From assembly GCA_964566425.1 (NCBI GenBank), contig CAZMIL010000003.1:1-64000 (forward strand): DNA of 64,000 nt. The letters are read 5' to 3'. Below the pieces are notes generated by a model, which ran no database searches, was not told the DNA's origin, and was given only the letters and a program-made list of their open reading frames with translations. Shown in pieces: positions 48,478-55,758 of this stretch (within the stretch, counting starts at the first letter, position 1; each line of letters opens with the position of its first letter). The position numbers and the translations under genes are program-made. This DNA is from CAZMIL01 sp964566425 (GTDB lineage Bacteria > Patescibacteriota > Microgenomatia > UBA1406 > GWC2-37-13).

Positions 48478-49194
48478 TTATTTTGACAGATTGAGTCTTA
48501 CAGTGGGGGCGATATCGTAAGGTGTAGAAACTAGTCTTTTGTAAAAGTTGAGGGTTTTATCAAGTTTTTTTTCTTGTTTGTGGTCGGTGCGTACTAGGGT
48601 TGCCGGTAAGAGAATGATCTGTTCCTCGGGAATAAACTGACTCAATTTTTTCTGCAATGAGGGCTTAAACAAGATGATGTTATTGGTTAGATTAGCGATT
48701 GATTTATAAAAATATCCGAGAAAGAGATTAAAAAGTGTGCGTTCGAAAACGGCTTTCCAAGGCGTATTTTTGCGGATGCTCTTCTCACTCAAAACTTGGT
48801 GGAATTCGAAATAGACTCTCTTTTTGCTCAGCTTTAACCAAAAGAGAATAAGAGGAAGGACTAAATTATTAGTCAATTTTTTACCAAAAATTTTGAAATG
48901 AAATTGGACTAAAATATGAGTGATTTTATCGTTTTTGACGATGTAGGGGACAAGTCTGAACAAAGAGAGGGGTTTGTTTTTCTCCCAGATGCGCTCGATG
49001 ATCAGATTTTTCTGCTCGGAATGACGTTGCCTTTTTCCATAGTGTTCGGCCAGAACCAATATCTGTTGCTTTTTAGCCAATTTTTTGAGGGCCTTTTGGC
49101 TGTCAAAGAGCATGTCGTGGGCGAAAGGGGAGATGACTAGCAAAGTTTCTTCGCTGTTTAGGTAGATTCTTTTTTTTGTCGTGCGTTTTTTCAT
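48478..49194 (-). CDS. Truncated GT-B glycosyltransferase-like protein
   Basis: 238 residues. The N-terminal pattern ETLLVISPFAHDMLFDSQKA with LAEHYGKRQRHSEQK and VYFEFHQVLSEKS looks like the acceptor half of a GT4-type enzyme, but the nucleotide-binding second half (E-x7-E motif and beyond) is missing. The chain ends in a coherent tail, so it may be a partial domain protein and not a fresh break. It lies 4 bases upstream of the GT-C gene in the same direction and 4 bases after the small membrane gene. Confidence 0.6.
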   Translation of the reverse strand: MKKRTTKKRIYLNSEETLLVISPFAHDMLFDSQKALKKLAKKQQILVLAEHYGKRQRHSEQKNLIIERIWEKNKPLSLFRLVPYIVKNDKITHILVQFHFKIFGKKLTNNLVLPLILFWLKLSKKRVYFEFHQVLSEKSIRKNTPWKAVFERTLFNLFLGYFYKSIANLTNNIILFKPSLQKKLSQFIPEEQIILLPATLVRTDHKQEKKLDKTLNFYKRLVSTPYDIAPTVRLNLSK

Positions 49195-49198
49195 ATTT

Positions 49199-49420
49199 TT
49201 AGTACCCTTTTTCTTTTAGACACTGTTCATAAACCTGTTTCACTGGATAGGAAACTATTGCTCCGTTGACGTCCTTGGTTTGATATTGAGAGCTCAGGGC
49301 ACAGTCTCCCATGGCTTTTAGTTTGAGAAAAGTATTAACTTTTTGTAAACCAAGCCACAGTGCAACCGCCAGTAAAACTAGCCAAAAGAGGTTAAAAATG
49401 ATTTTTTGTGCGTTGTTCAT
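49199..49420 (-). CDS. Small single-helix membrane protein with two cysteines
   Basis: 73 residues: one helix (about 8-28), then a short outer part with two cysteines (GDCALSSQY and YEQCLKEKGY) that can pair. First gene of the minus-strand glycosyltransferase group. Function unknown. Confidence 0.65.
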   Translation of the reverse strand: MNNAQKIIFNLFWLVLLAVALWLGLQKVNTFLKLKAMGDCALSSQYQTKDVNGAIVSYPVKQVYEQCLKEKGY

Positions 49421-49440
49421 ATTTCGCTCTACGTTCGAAA

Positions 49441-49616
49441 TGTCATCCTGAACTTGTTTCAGGTCATGATTATTTCTCGACCGTATAGGGAAATACGGGA
49501 GCTAATGAATATTTTGATAACTGGCGGGCAAAAGCCAGCTGTCGAGAATTAATCTCGACTTAAATCAAAACTTCAAAAGCTCCCGACATCAGTCGGAGTA
49601 TCTAGGAATTCCCAGG
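49441..49616. repeat. Cluster of five to six small hairpin repeats
   Basis: Non-coding stretch of the 338-base gap before the GC-rich island. In order: CCTGAA-cttgt-TTCAGG, CCGTAT-agggaa-ATACGG, CTGGC-gggcaaaa-GCCAG, GTCGAGA-attaa-TCTCGAC, CCGAC-atca-GTCGG and CTAGG-AATT-CCCAG. The first matches the element found inside ychF. The set looks like an accumulation site for mobile palindromic elements. Confidence 0.55.
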
Positions 49617-49617
49617 A

Positions 49618-49680
49618 GGGGGAGCGAGCTCAGGGTAACAGCCCCGGCCGAAGGGAGGATTTCCCCGTCGCTCGCTCCCC
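49618..49680 (-). other. Large 3' hairpin of the GC-rich island
   Basis: Perfect 11-bp complementary arms (GGGGAGCGAGC at 49618-49628 and GCTCGCTCCCC at 49670-49680) enclose a GC-rich loop. It lies downstream of the island's last gene on the minus strand, in the same position as the hairpin at 1384-1463. No T-run follows, so it may stabilise or process the RNA and not end it. Confidence 0.45.
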
Positions 49681-49758
49681 AAACCTGGGTTGTGGAATCA
49701 CTGAAGACTGTTATCTCTGTAACAGTTTTAACTCCAGCGATCCACGCTTAGGCGACGC

Positions 49759-50805
49759 TTACCGCGTGACAGTGGTCTTGAGCACGGCCAAGATGTCGGT
49801 CCCTGCGGACACGACGACCGTAGCGTTAACCACGTTGCACCCTTTGACGTCACCGCAGTTACCACCGGCGTTGGCGGGGTTTCCCGAGTTGAGAATTTCT
49901 CCCGGACGCGCCAGTGTTGGCATGTTCAGCATGTTCGCCGCGGTGTTGGAAACGAGTCCCCAGACTGCCTGATCGAGCTTGTCGCCGTTCCAGTAACGAC
50001 CGGCAACGGTGAAACCGTTGTCAGCCATTTGGTTGCGCCAAGTGACAGTCTTGTCCATCACGTTGATCAACAGGAGGAGACAACCCTGGTTGCAGTTCAT
50101 CCCCTGGAAGTTGTATCGAGCCGTGATCAGACGGTAGCTCCAACCTGGAACCACGAAATCGCAACGCATGTCCTGTTCGCAGAACGGGACGTTGGCAACT
50201 CCGTATTCGGCTCCGTTGCGCACGCTAAACGACGAAACATCCGGATTGGGGATGTTGGGATAAGTCCGCCAGTTAGCCGGCTCGGGATCCTGCAGCCGCT
50301 TGATCCAAGTCAGAACGATCGGGTTCTTGGTCAGATCCTTCATCTGCTGGACCTGCCAACTACCGACGTTCCAAGTGGAAACAGGTTGCGGCATGGTTCC
50401 GGTGTCGCCAACCAACTGACCGTTGCCGTTGTCCGCGGGAGCAGGGGACTGCTCAGCCGGGCTCGGACTGACGTCACTGACGCTGTTGCCGACCTGACTG
50501 GGCGAGGGATCGACCTTCTGCTGTGAACCAGCAGTGTTGATATACTCAACCCTGGTTCCAGAAGGCCAATTCACTGCCACCACGAATGCAAGGAATACAA
50601 CCGCAGCGGCGAGAATCGCCACCGATGGTGCGAGCCACTTGGAGATGGGGCTCTGAACGACCTTGACTTCGGTCTTACTGGTCCGCCTCGGCGTTGCCGG
50701 ACGGGATGCAGTTGACTTGCTTCCGCTCTTGCGCGGAGGATCTACCATTGCTTGTCTCCTTTCGATTTTCGGAGGGCGCATGAGACGTCGGTGTCGACGT
50801 GTCAT
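49759..50805 (-). CDS. Membrane-anchored extracytoplasmic protein of the GC-rich island
   Basis: 348 residues. A basic N-terminus (Arg-rich, then PPRKSGSKSTASRPATPRRT) precedes one membrane helix (about 61-83); a Ser/Pro linker follows and a folded outer domain of about 220 residues with several cysteines (PFCEQDMRCDFVVPG, GMNCNQGCLLLL, GGNCGDVKGCNVVNA) in closely spaced pairs. Two in-frame starts have good ribosome sites: ATG 50805 (AAGGAA) and ATG 50748 (AAAGGAG, 7 bases). No family recognised. Codon and base composition differ sharply from flanking genes. Confidence 0.7.
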   Translation of the reverse strand: MTRRHRRLMRPPKIERRQAMVDPPRKSGSKSTASRPATPRRTSKTEVKVVQSPISKWLAPSVAILAAAVVFLAFVVAVNWPSGTRVEYINTAGSQQKVDPSPSQVGNSVSDVSPSPAEQSPAPADNGNGQLVGDTGTMPQPVSTWNVGSWQVQQMKDLTKNPIVLTWIKRLQDPEPANWRTYPNIPNPDVSSFSVRNGAEYGVANVPFCEQDMRCDFVVPGWSYRLITARYNFQGMNCNQGCLLLLINVMDKTVTWRNQMADNGFTVAGRYWNGDKLDQAVWGLVSNTAANMLNMPTLARPGEILNSGNPANAGGNCGDVKGCNVVNATVVVSAGTDILAVLKTTVTR

Positions 50806-50871
50806 GACATTTCCTTCCTGCTTGTATGCCAACAGAGCACGACACTATTCAGTTCTGACTGTTTTAAGTCA

Positions 50872-51006
50872 TCACCTCCTTCTTGACCGCGAAGAGACTC
50901 CGATGACTTTCTTGCGGTCTCTAATATGGTAGCGCCGTCTGATTAGTCGCTCTTTTTTTCTCCTTTCTTCTTCTTCCGGATCTGGGCGTTGGTTCTTTCT
51001 TCCCAT
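50872..51006 (-). CDS. 44-residue highly basic microprotein
   Basis: ATG at 51006 after AGGGGG; 44 codons with about half Arg/Lys/Glu (RPDPEEEERRKKERLIRRRY ... SSRSRRR). Its last codons form a perfect ribosome site (AAGGAGGTGATG) for whatever follows. Likely a nucleic-acid- or ribosome-binding peptide if translated. It lies between two secreted-protein genes of the GC-rich island, in the same direction. Confidence 0.5.
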   Translation of the reverse strand: MGRKNQRPDPEEEERRKKERLIRRRYHIRDRKKVIGVSSRSRRR

Positions 51007-51039
51007 GGGCGGCCCCCTTACCGCACTTGCTGGTAGTTG

Positions 51040-51450
51040 TTATGAACTACCGCCGCCGGTGATCGGGAAGAAGCGTAGATCGACACGCTTGCAGCCTCTT
51101 TGGCACTGATCGAGACTTCTCATATCCCGACCAATCGAATCAACCAGTTGGCCAGTGATGCCGCCGCCGTACCTGAAGAGAACCTTGCATGTGCTCAGAC
51201 AGTCGACGATCATGCCAGAGTTAGGGTCGGAATCCGGATGGATCCAATAACCTTTTCTTCCGGCAGGGCCGACTTCAACGTCGCCGAAGACCCGGCAGTC
51301 GGCCTTAACGATCACCTTGACGGGATGCTTTGGCTGGCTGGGAATCGAGCGATCGCCACAACGCGGGTTTGGCTTTTGCGCTTGGGCAATTGTAAAACTG
51401 CCAAAGAGCAGGCCGACTGCAACGAGAGCAACAAACCATTTGTACTTCAT
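51040..51450 (-). CDS. Secreted cysteine-containing protein of the GC-rich island
   Basis: 136 residues with a clear signal peptide (FVALVAVGLLFGSFTIAQAQ). The mature part has five cysteines (PRCGDRS, ADCRVFG, DCLSTCKVLF, QCQRGCKRVD region) and a C-terminal GGGSS. AAAGGAGG lies 7 bases before the ATG. No family recognised. It shares style (Sec signal, paired cysteines, strong ribosome site, high GC) with the gene at 49759. Confidence 0.7.
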   Translation of the reverse strand: MKYKWFVALVAVGLLFGSFTIAQAQKPNPRCGDRSIPSQPKHPVKVIVKADCRVFGDVEVGPAGRKGYWIHPDSDPNSGMIVDCLSTCKVLFRYGGGITGQLVDSIGRDMRSLDQCQRGCKRVDLRFFPITGGGSS

Positions 51451-51494
51451 CTGCCGTCCTCCTTTTTTGCGGGGCCGCGCGTCGGGGAAAACAG

Positions 51495-51599
51495 TCAGCA
51501 GGGTCGCTGAAGAACCACCACCAGGGCAGTTCCCAGTACCAGAGCAATCACAAGCAGAGCGAAGCTCAGCTTTGATTCTTTGGTAGGCAGCCGATGCAT
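51495..51599 (-). CDS. 34-residue single-helix membrane microprotein
   Basis: ATG 51599 preceded by AAAGGAAC with 4 bases spacing. Residues 1-10 are basic (MHRLPTKESK), 11-30 form a membrane helix (LSFALLVIALVLGTALVVVL), and the chain ends QRPC with a terminal cysteine outside or at the membrane. First well-supported coding unit of the island transcript. Confidence 0.5.
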   Translation of the reverse strand: MHRLPTKESKLSFALLVIALVLGTALVVVLQRPC

Positions 51600-51623
51600 G
51601 ATTGTTCCTTTCCGGGCCGCGCG

Positions 51624-51701
51624 TTACAAATGACGATGCTCAGGCTCCTCTCTCAGGAAGGGGGAGAAGTAGAAGGCAACCCGAGCCGTCCCAACGTGCA
51701 C
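51624..51701 (-). CDS. Possible 25-residue micro-ORF
   Basis: GTG 51701 follows GGAG by 6 bases and opens 25 codons (VHVGTARVAFYFSPFLREEP...) ending in TAA at 51624. Length gives little statistical support; listed because each ribosome-site-like sequence in this island is followed by a short frame. Confidence 0.2.
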   Translation of the reverse strand: MHVGTARVAFYFSPFLREEPEHRHL

Positions 51702-51830
51702 GATCTACTCCAGATTTACCTCATTTTCACCTCCTTTAGAAGCCTTGTGATATACAGGTCAGAGCTTGAATTTTCTGTAAAAATTGTTGATGCCAAAATC
51801 CATTCTCCTTAAGCTAATAGGTTTCCTGTT

Positions 51831-51888
51831 ACTAGAGTTAGGGTCCTAGAGACGACCAGAGAGTCATCTCCAGAATCCTAACTCTAGT
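51831..51888 (-). other. Long RNA hairpin in the leader of the island transcript
   Basis: Perfect 12-bp arms (ACTAGAGTTAGG at 51831-51842, CCTAACTCTAGT at 51877-51888) and, on the minus strand, an inner 8-bp stem GAGATGAC/GTCGTCTC that closes only with a G-U pair in that orientation. This points to a minus-strand RNA. Confidence 0.55.
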
Positions 51889-51891
51889 TTA

Positions 51892-51998
51892 TTTTTCCTA
51901 AATACTCTAGATGTTAAAGTGCGATGAAAATCTTGGCTGTTCAAGCTAAATAAACAGAGTTAATTTTTCATCACCTGTTTCTTGGCATCTAGGAAAAA
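51892..51998 (-). other. Nested structured RNA region
   Basis: Concentric complementary blocks: TTTTTC (51892-51897) with GAAAAA (51992-51997), CTAGATG (51907-51913) with CATCTAG (51986-51992), GATGAAAA (51923-51930) with TTTTCATC (51965-51972), and inner alternatives CTGTT/AACAG and TTGGCT/AGCTAA. With the neighbouring hairpin it makes a leader of about 200 bases between an intrinsic terminator and the first micro-ORFs of the island. Confidence 0.45.
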
Positions 51999-52023
51999 GG
52001 AAGCAATCTCCCTTCCTAATACC

Positions 52024-52048
52024 AAAAAACCTTGGGCTCAACCCAAGG
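52024..52048 (-). terminator. Intrinsic terminator of the DUF11 surface gene
   Basis: On the minus strand CCTTGGG-ttgag-CCCAAGG is followed directly by TTTTTT. It lies 65 bases after the stop of the gene at 52113-52790. A second weaker hairpin with T-run (AGGAAG...CTTCCTTTTT) follows. A larger hairpin (52051-52091) precedes it. Confidence 0.8.
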
Positions 52049-52112
52049 AATAAGAGGCAGCTCCTGCTAGCAGACAGGGAGTTACCTCTTACTCCCATTG
52101 TCGAGTCCGTGA

Positions 52113-52790
52113 TTATCGTGGACGTTTTTTCAAAAAAACACCAACTCCTAAAGCTCCGAATTCAAGACCGATTAAGACCAATCCAAATTCTGGCCCTGTG
52201 GAAGGGACACTTTTCACCCCAAGAACCTGTTTTTCGATACAAAATTGAGCAGTATCTTGATCAAAAACTTCGCTATTGGAAGCTTGTGCTTTGTTGATTT
52301 CACAAAAAACACTTTGATCTATAGGCATCTGATCTTGTGGAGTTATTTTCATGGTTAAAAAGTAAGTTTTTTCTTCTTGAGAAGCGAAATTACCAGCATC
52401 GAAGCTAAGTGTGCGAGAATTGGCGTCAAAATTACCAGGACCGGAAACAGGAACCAAAAGGGCAGGGACAAAATCCTTAACCTGCACATTAGTTAAAGCC
52501 ACATCAGAAGTATTTTTAACCTTTAATTTAAAAACGATCTGTTGATCCGGAGCAAAACGAACATCAGAAGAAGAAAGGTTGTCGACAAAATTTAGTTGAT
52601 CAACATTATTATTTTTGGCTTGATTAGGGACGCTGATCATTTTATCTATCATAATAGATTTAGAAGGAACAGGGGCTCCATATTGTCCATATTCGCCGTA
52701 CTGCCCATGAACTTTTGGAGTTATAAAAAGAAGTAGGGCTGCTGCTACAACCCCGACAAAAAAAGTATTACTCGTCCGCCCCCTTTTCAT
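52113..52790 (-). CDS. DUF11-type surface protein with sortase-like anchor
   Basis: 225 residues: signal peptide (about 10-29, ending VHG), a Tyr/Gly stretch (QYGEYGQYG), a DUF11-type beta-sandwich (about 65-175: VFKLKVKNTSDVALTNVQVK, SRTLSFDAGNFASQEEKTYF), and a C-terminal VPSTG motif, membrane helix and KKRPR tail. That is the order of an LPxTG-like sorting signal. A good intrinsic terminator follows. Probably a covalently anchored surface protein; no sortase gene is in the window. Confidence 0.85.
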   Translation of the reverse strand: MKRGRTSNTFFVGVVAAALLLFITPKVHGQYGEYGQYGAPVPSKSIMIDKMISVPNQAKNNNVDQLNFVDNLSSSDVRFAPDQQIVFKLKVKNTSDVALTNVQVKDFVPALLVPVSGPGNFDANSRTLSFDAGNFASQEEKTYFLTMKITPQDQMPIDQSVFCEINKAQASNSEVFDQDTAQFCIEKQVLGVKSVPSTGPEFGLVLIGLEFGALGVGVFLKKRPR

Positions 52791-52872
52791 ATTGAGAGAT
52801 AAGTATACTACAGGAATAAATAATAGTCAACTATAGGACAAATTTTGAAATTTTTATAGGAAAATTAATAAC

Positions 52873-52881
52873 TGGTATAAT
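52873..52881 (+). promoter_or_regulatory. Extended -10 promoter (TGGTATAAT)
   Basis: TGG-TATAAT at 52873-52881, then TTTTAT, then ATG at 52888. Same layout as at 22681 and 42797. Confidence 0.65.
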
Positions 52882-52887
52882 TTTTAT

Positions 52888-53418
52888 ATGAAATTGGGAG
52901 CAAGGGAACTTAGAGAAGTGGAGGGGAAGGATGCGCAGCAGAGGCTAAAAAAGCTCAAGCGCCGCCCGCTTTATCTAATTTTGGAGAACATATATGATAC
53001 GTATAATGTGGGGGGACTTTACCGGCTTGCCGACGCTTTAGCCGTGGAAAAGCTATATTTGTGCGGAGAGATGGAAACCCCTCCCAATTCGCGTATCGCT
53101 AAAGCTTCGATAGGCACATATAAGATCGTGCTCTGGGAGTATAAAAAAAGCGCCAAAGAGGCAATAGAAGGACTAAAGGCAAAAGGAGTGCAAATAATAG
53201 GGATTGAGCAAGATAAGCGCGCTATAGCTTACACAGAAGCAAAATATAGCCTTCCTCTAGCCTTCGTGGTTGGCAACGAGACCGCAGGCGTTACACCCGC
53301 AACTCTTAACCTCTGCGATCAGATTGTCGAGATTCCGATGTGGGGGATTAATAAGTCCTTGAACGTTATCGTTTCGGCCGCAATCGTTAGCTATTGGGCT
53401 GTTGCTAAGCAAGAATAA
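52888..53418 (+). CDS. SpoU/TrmH-family RNA 2'-O-methyltransferase
   Basis: 176 residues. SPOUT knot motifs: YLILENIYDTYNVGGLYRLA (motif 1), LAFVVGNETAGVTPATLNLC (motif 2) and IPMWGINKSLNVIVSAAIVS (motif 3). No extra N-terminal substrate domain, so the target (tRNA or rRNA) cannot be told. Single gene with its own promoter, convergent with the next gene. Confidence 0.93.
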   Translation: MKLGARELREVEGKDAQQRLKKLKRRPLYLILENIYDTYNVGGLYRLADALAVEKLYLCGEMETPPNSRIAKASIGTYKIVLWEYKKSAKEAIEGLKAKGVQIIGIEQDKRAIAYTEAKYSLPLAFVVGNETAGVTPATLNLCDQIVEIPMWGINKSLNVIVSAAIVSYWAVAKQE

Positions 53419-53427
53419 GCAGTTTTT

Positions 53428-54141
53428 TTAGCGCATTTTTACTTCACCAATTGGGAATTGTCTGTTGTTTTTGGTAAAGTAAAGCGTCCCGTTTTCTGCT
53501 TTGCCTGAAACTACCACGGCTTCTAAGCCTTGGGGCGTAACAGCAGAACGAGTGAAACTACTATTGGAAATATAGCCATATCCTTCCAAACCAAACTGTT
53601 GTAGATTAACGGCGAACCAAGTATTGCTCAAAGGTTCATTAGGTTCAACAGGCGCGCCGCGAACAATGGCTGCATTTTTAATTTCCAGCATTTTTCCGGG
53701 GGGAATTTCGACCGCGATTCCGCCCGTCTCACCTTCGGCAGAATCGGGGAGAGTCCTTGCATAGTAGCGAATTTTGAGCGTAGGACTATCTTGAGGGACA
53801 GCAATTGTTAAGTCTTCGACCTGAACTTGATTTCCGACCGTAAATTGACTCTCGACTTCTTTTTTGAAGCTGTCTAAACTCTTAATCCCACGGAAGGAAT
53901 AAGTTTTGACTTCGTTGGTGCCGAGCCAATTTTGGACCTCTTGTTTAACAAAATTAGCCCCGGTTTCAAATGGTTTAACAGCTTCACCGGTAACTGCTCC
54001 AGCAGTGACCAAAGCTAGAGGAACAGTCATTCTACGCACTAATTTTTGTCGGCGGGTCAACTTGGATTTAGCTTTGTAGGCTGGCACAGGTTTATTCTCT
54101 CTTGGTTGTGAGGGATAAATTGAGTCTCTTTTTTCTGTCAT
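53428..54141 (-). CDS. Anchored extracytoplasmic protein of unknown function
   Basis: 237 residues. A basic cytoplasmic N-terminus (KSKLTRRQKLVRRMTVPLAL) leads into a weak membrane segment (about 38-55), then a mixed alpha/beta outer domain (about 75-237, VEDLTIAVPQDSPTLKIRYY, FAVNLQQFGLEGYGYISNSS). No family recognised. Its promoter shares a perfect 24-base repeat with the small gene upstream, so both are probably expressed together. Confidence 0.6.
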   Translation of the reverse strand: MTEKRDSIYPSQPRENKPVPAYKAKSKLTRRQKLVRRMTVPLALVTAGAVTGEAVKPFETGANFVKQEVQNWLGTNEVKTYSFRGIKSLDSFKKEVESQFTVGNQVQVEDLTIAVPQDSPTLKIRYYARTLPDSAEGETGGIAVEIPPGKMLEIKNAAIVRGAPVEPNEPLSNTWFAVNLQQFGLEGYGYISNSSFTRSAVTPQGLEAVVVSGKAENGTLYFTKNNRQFPIGEVKMR

Positions 54142-54154
54142 AATTTCAATCTAA

Positions 54155-54178
54155 ACTATAAGCTGATATTTTGTCAAG
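54155..54178 (-). promoter_or_regulatory. Promoter with 24-base repeat, copy 1
   Basis: Minus-strand TTGACA-16-TTTAGA promoter for the gene at 53428-54141, 8 bases before the ATG. The 24 bases at 54155-54178 are identical to 54390-54413. Confidence 0.6.
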
Positions 54179-54184
54179 AGCAAT

Positions 54185-54376
54185 TTATTTAGCGCTACTT
54201 TTATTGGTTTCGTAGTCAAAAAGTCTAGTAACTTTTTTGACGGTAACGTTAGTGTCTTTGGGAGTCTCATTTCTGTTATGAGTAGGTTCATTTTTTGTAA
54301 TTATTGGACTTTTTACTATTCGGGCCAAAGCATCTAGTGTTTCTCGCCTGACCATAGCGCCCATTTTTCTTTCCAT
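54185..54376 (-). CDS. Small basic protein of unknown function
   Basis: 63 residues, Lys/Arg/Thr-rich, no membrane helix (MVRRETLDALARIVKS, PKDTNVTVKKVTRLFDYETN). Support comes from a promoter 8 bases before its ATG that duplicates that of the next gene. No family recognised. Confidence 0.5.
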   Translation of the reverse strand: MERKMGAMVRRETLDALARIVKSPIITKNEPTHNRNETPKDTNVTVKKVTRLFDYETNKSSAK

Positions 54377-54389
54377 ACTTTTAGTCTAT

Positions 54390-54413
54390 ACTATAAGCTG
54401 ATATTTTGTCAAG
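54390..54413 (-). promoter_or_regulatory. Promoter with 24-base repeat, copy 2
   Basis: Minus-strand TTGACA-16-TATAGA promoter for the 63-residue gene, identical over 24 bases with the copy at 54155-54178. Confidence 0.6.
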
Positions 54414-54460
54414 GGGAAAATTTGCTTTATGAAAGAAATAATTATAGAATAGATGGCTCT

Positions 54461-55201
54461 ATGGCTGAAAAACAGAGATACTTTCCGGAACATCGGCATA
54501 TTCTGATTGAGAATAGGTGGCCAGACTTTCAAAATCTACTCTTTAACTATGGTTGGAGTGCTATAAATGTTCAGAGGGTCAAAGAAGGATATTCGATTGC
54601 TCAAAGCGCTTTTTATGGCCAATTAAGAAAATCCGGTCAAGATTGGATGTTCAATCATGGAGAGAAAATATCCAAAAATTTGGTTGTCGAATGGGGATAC
54701 AAGGACCCCGTGGCGGTGATCTCAGCCCTTAATCACGATACGGTTGAGGACACTTTTGTTTTTGAACCGCCAAGAAACGAGTTTATGGAGGAGATTTCTG
54801 ATGAAACAAACACTCCGCACCTCTGGCCGACCAATTCCCAAAAAAGGGAATTTGCGAAAGCAAGGATGAGAAAACTTTTCGATAAGGACACGGCAAGGAT
54901 TGTTTTAGTTTTAACCCGCCCGTTTATAGATCAAGTAGAGGTTTGGAGTTATGAACAAGCGCAGACGATGTATGTTAGGCAGATAGCGGAAGCCAAAGAT
55001 ATGAGGGCTTTGGTGATCAAACTCGAGGATAATATTAATAATCTTGAGGAACCTTTCGACCAGGAAGCACACAAACTCAAAAAACAGCAGATCAAGCGAG
55101 ATTTTTTACCGATTTACAAAAGGTTGTTGACAGATAGATACAAACTGGAAGTAGCGCAAAGAAGGCTATTGAGACTGAATGAATTGTTAAAGGAGGACTA
55201 A
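54461..55201 (+). CDS. HD-domain phosphohydrolase (RelA/SpoT hydrolase-like)
   Basis: 246 residues from ATG 54461. Metal-site pattern: His in NHGEKISKNLVVEWGYKDPV, ALNHDTVEDTF (HD and ED pair) and KLEDNINNLEE (the late Asp/Asn). This is the order found in the (p)ppGpp hydrolase domain of RelA/SpoT enzymes; no synthetase, TGS or ACT domain is attached. Helical C-terminus. It may hydrolyse (p)ppGpp or another nucleotide; the small alarmone hydrolase role is inferred. Confidence 0.8.
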   Translation: MAEKQRYFPEHRHILIENRWPDFQNLLFNYGWSAINVQRVKEGYSIAQSAFYGQLRKSGQDWMFNHGEKISKNLVVEWGYKDPVAVISALNHDTVEDTFVFEPPRNEFMEEISDETNTPHLWPTNSQKREFAKARMRKLFDKDTARIVLVLTRPFIDQVEVWSYEQAQTMYVRQIAEAKDMRALVIKLEDNINNLEEPFDQEAHKLKKQQIKRDFLPIYKRLLTDRYKLEVAQRRLLRLNELLKED

Positions 55202-55235
55202 AGGGGGGTTAGAGCCGGCTTTGCAATTTTTCTTC

Positions 55236-55634
55236 TCAGACGGGTTTTAATATAAGAGTTTCTCTGCCGCGCTCGTTTTCGATATATAAAAGTGGATAAC
55301 CTTGCTCATATATACGTAGATTTTCATCGTCTTCATCCGCGATCACTTCCCCGTTTCTAGCGATTATGGCTGCTTCGATCATGCTCGGATCAAAAACGTA
55401 GGTTCTTTTTTCCCACTTTGATCGAGGATCGGTGAATTTTTCAGGATTTCTAACCCGCCCAGTTACCAAAATATATCCTTGTTTGTTGACCAATCTCTGT
55501 ACTTGACCAGGATCTTGGTCCATCAGGGAATTAGCAATATTAACGTAGCCGTTTCTTTCCAGTTGGATTCTGAAAATATTGCTAAAGAATAGGCGATCCT
55601 TAATTACTGGCTTTGGGGGTTCGAATTCTATCAT
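55236..55634 (-). CDS. Soluble protein of unknown function
   Basis: 132 residues, mixed alpha/beta, acidic (IADEDDENLRIYEQGYPLLY). No recognised motif. Own promoter on the minus strand (TTGACA-16-TATAAT, 11 bases before the ATG). Convergent with the HD-domain gene. It and its divergent neighbour at 55759 lie between two promoters facing away from each other. Confidence 0.6.
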   Translation of the reverse strand: MIEFEPPKPVIKDRLFFSNIFRIQLERNGYVNIANSLMDQDPGQVQRLVNKQGYILVTGRVRNPEKFTDPRSKWEKRTYVFDPSMIEAAIIARNGEVIADEDDENLRIYEQGYPLLYIENERGRETLILKPV

Positions 55635-55758
55635 AGGAAACCCACATTATAATACTCTCAACTATAGTGTCAAGTAAGAAATTGGTAAGAGGTGAGTAAG
55701 AAATAGGTCTTGACAACAAGATAATTCTGTTATAATCTGATTTTTGGTTAAGTAGTTT

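Noticed and set aside
49441..49616. CRISPR array
   Set aside because: The hairpins differ from each other in sequence and spacing; there are no equal repeats with unique spacers and no cas gene.
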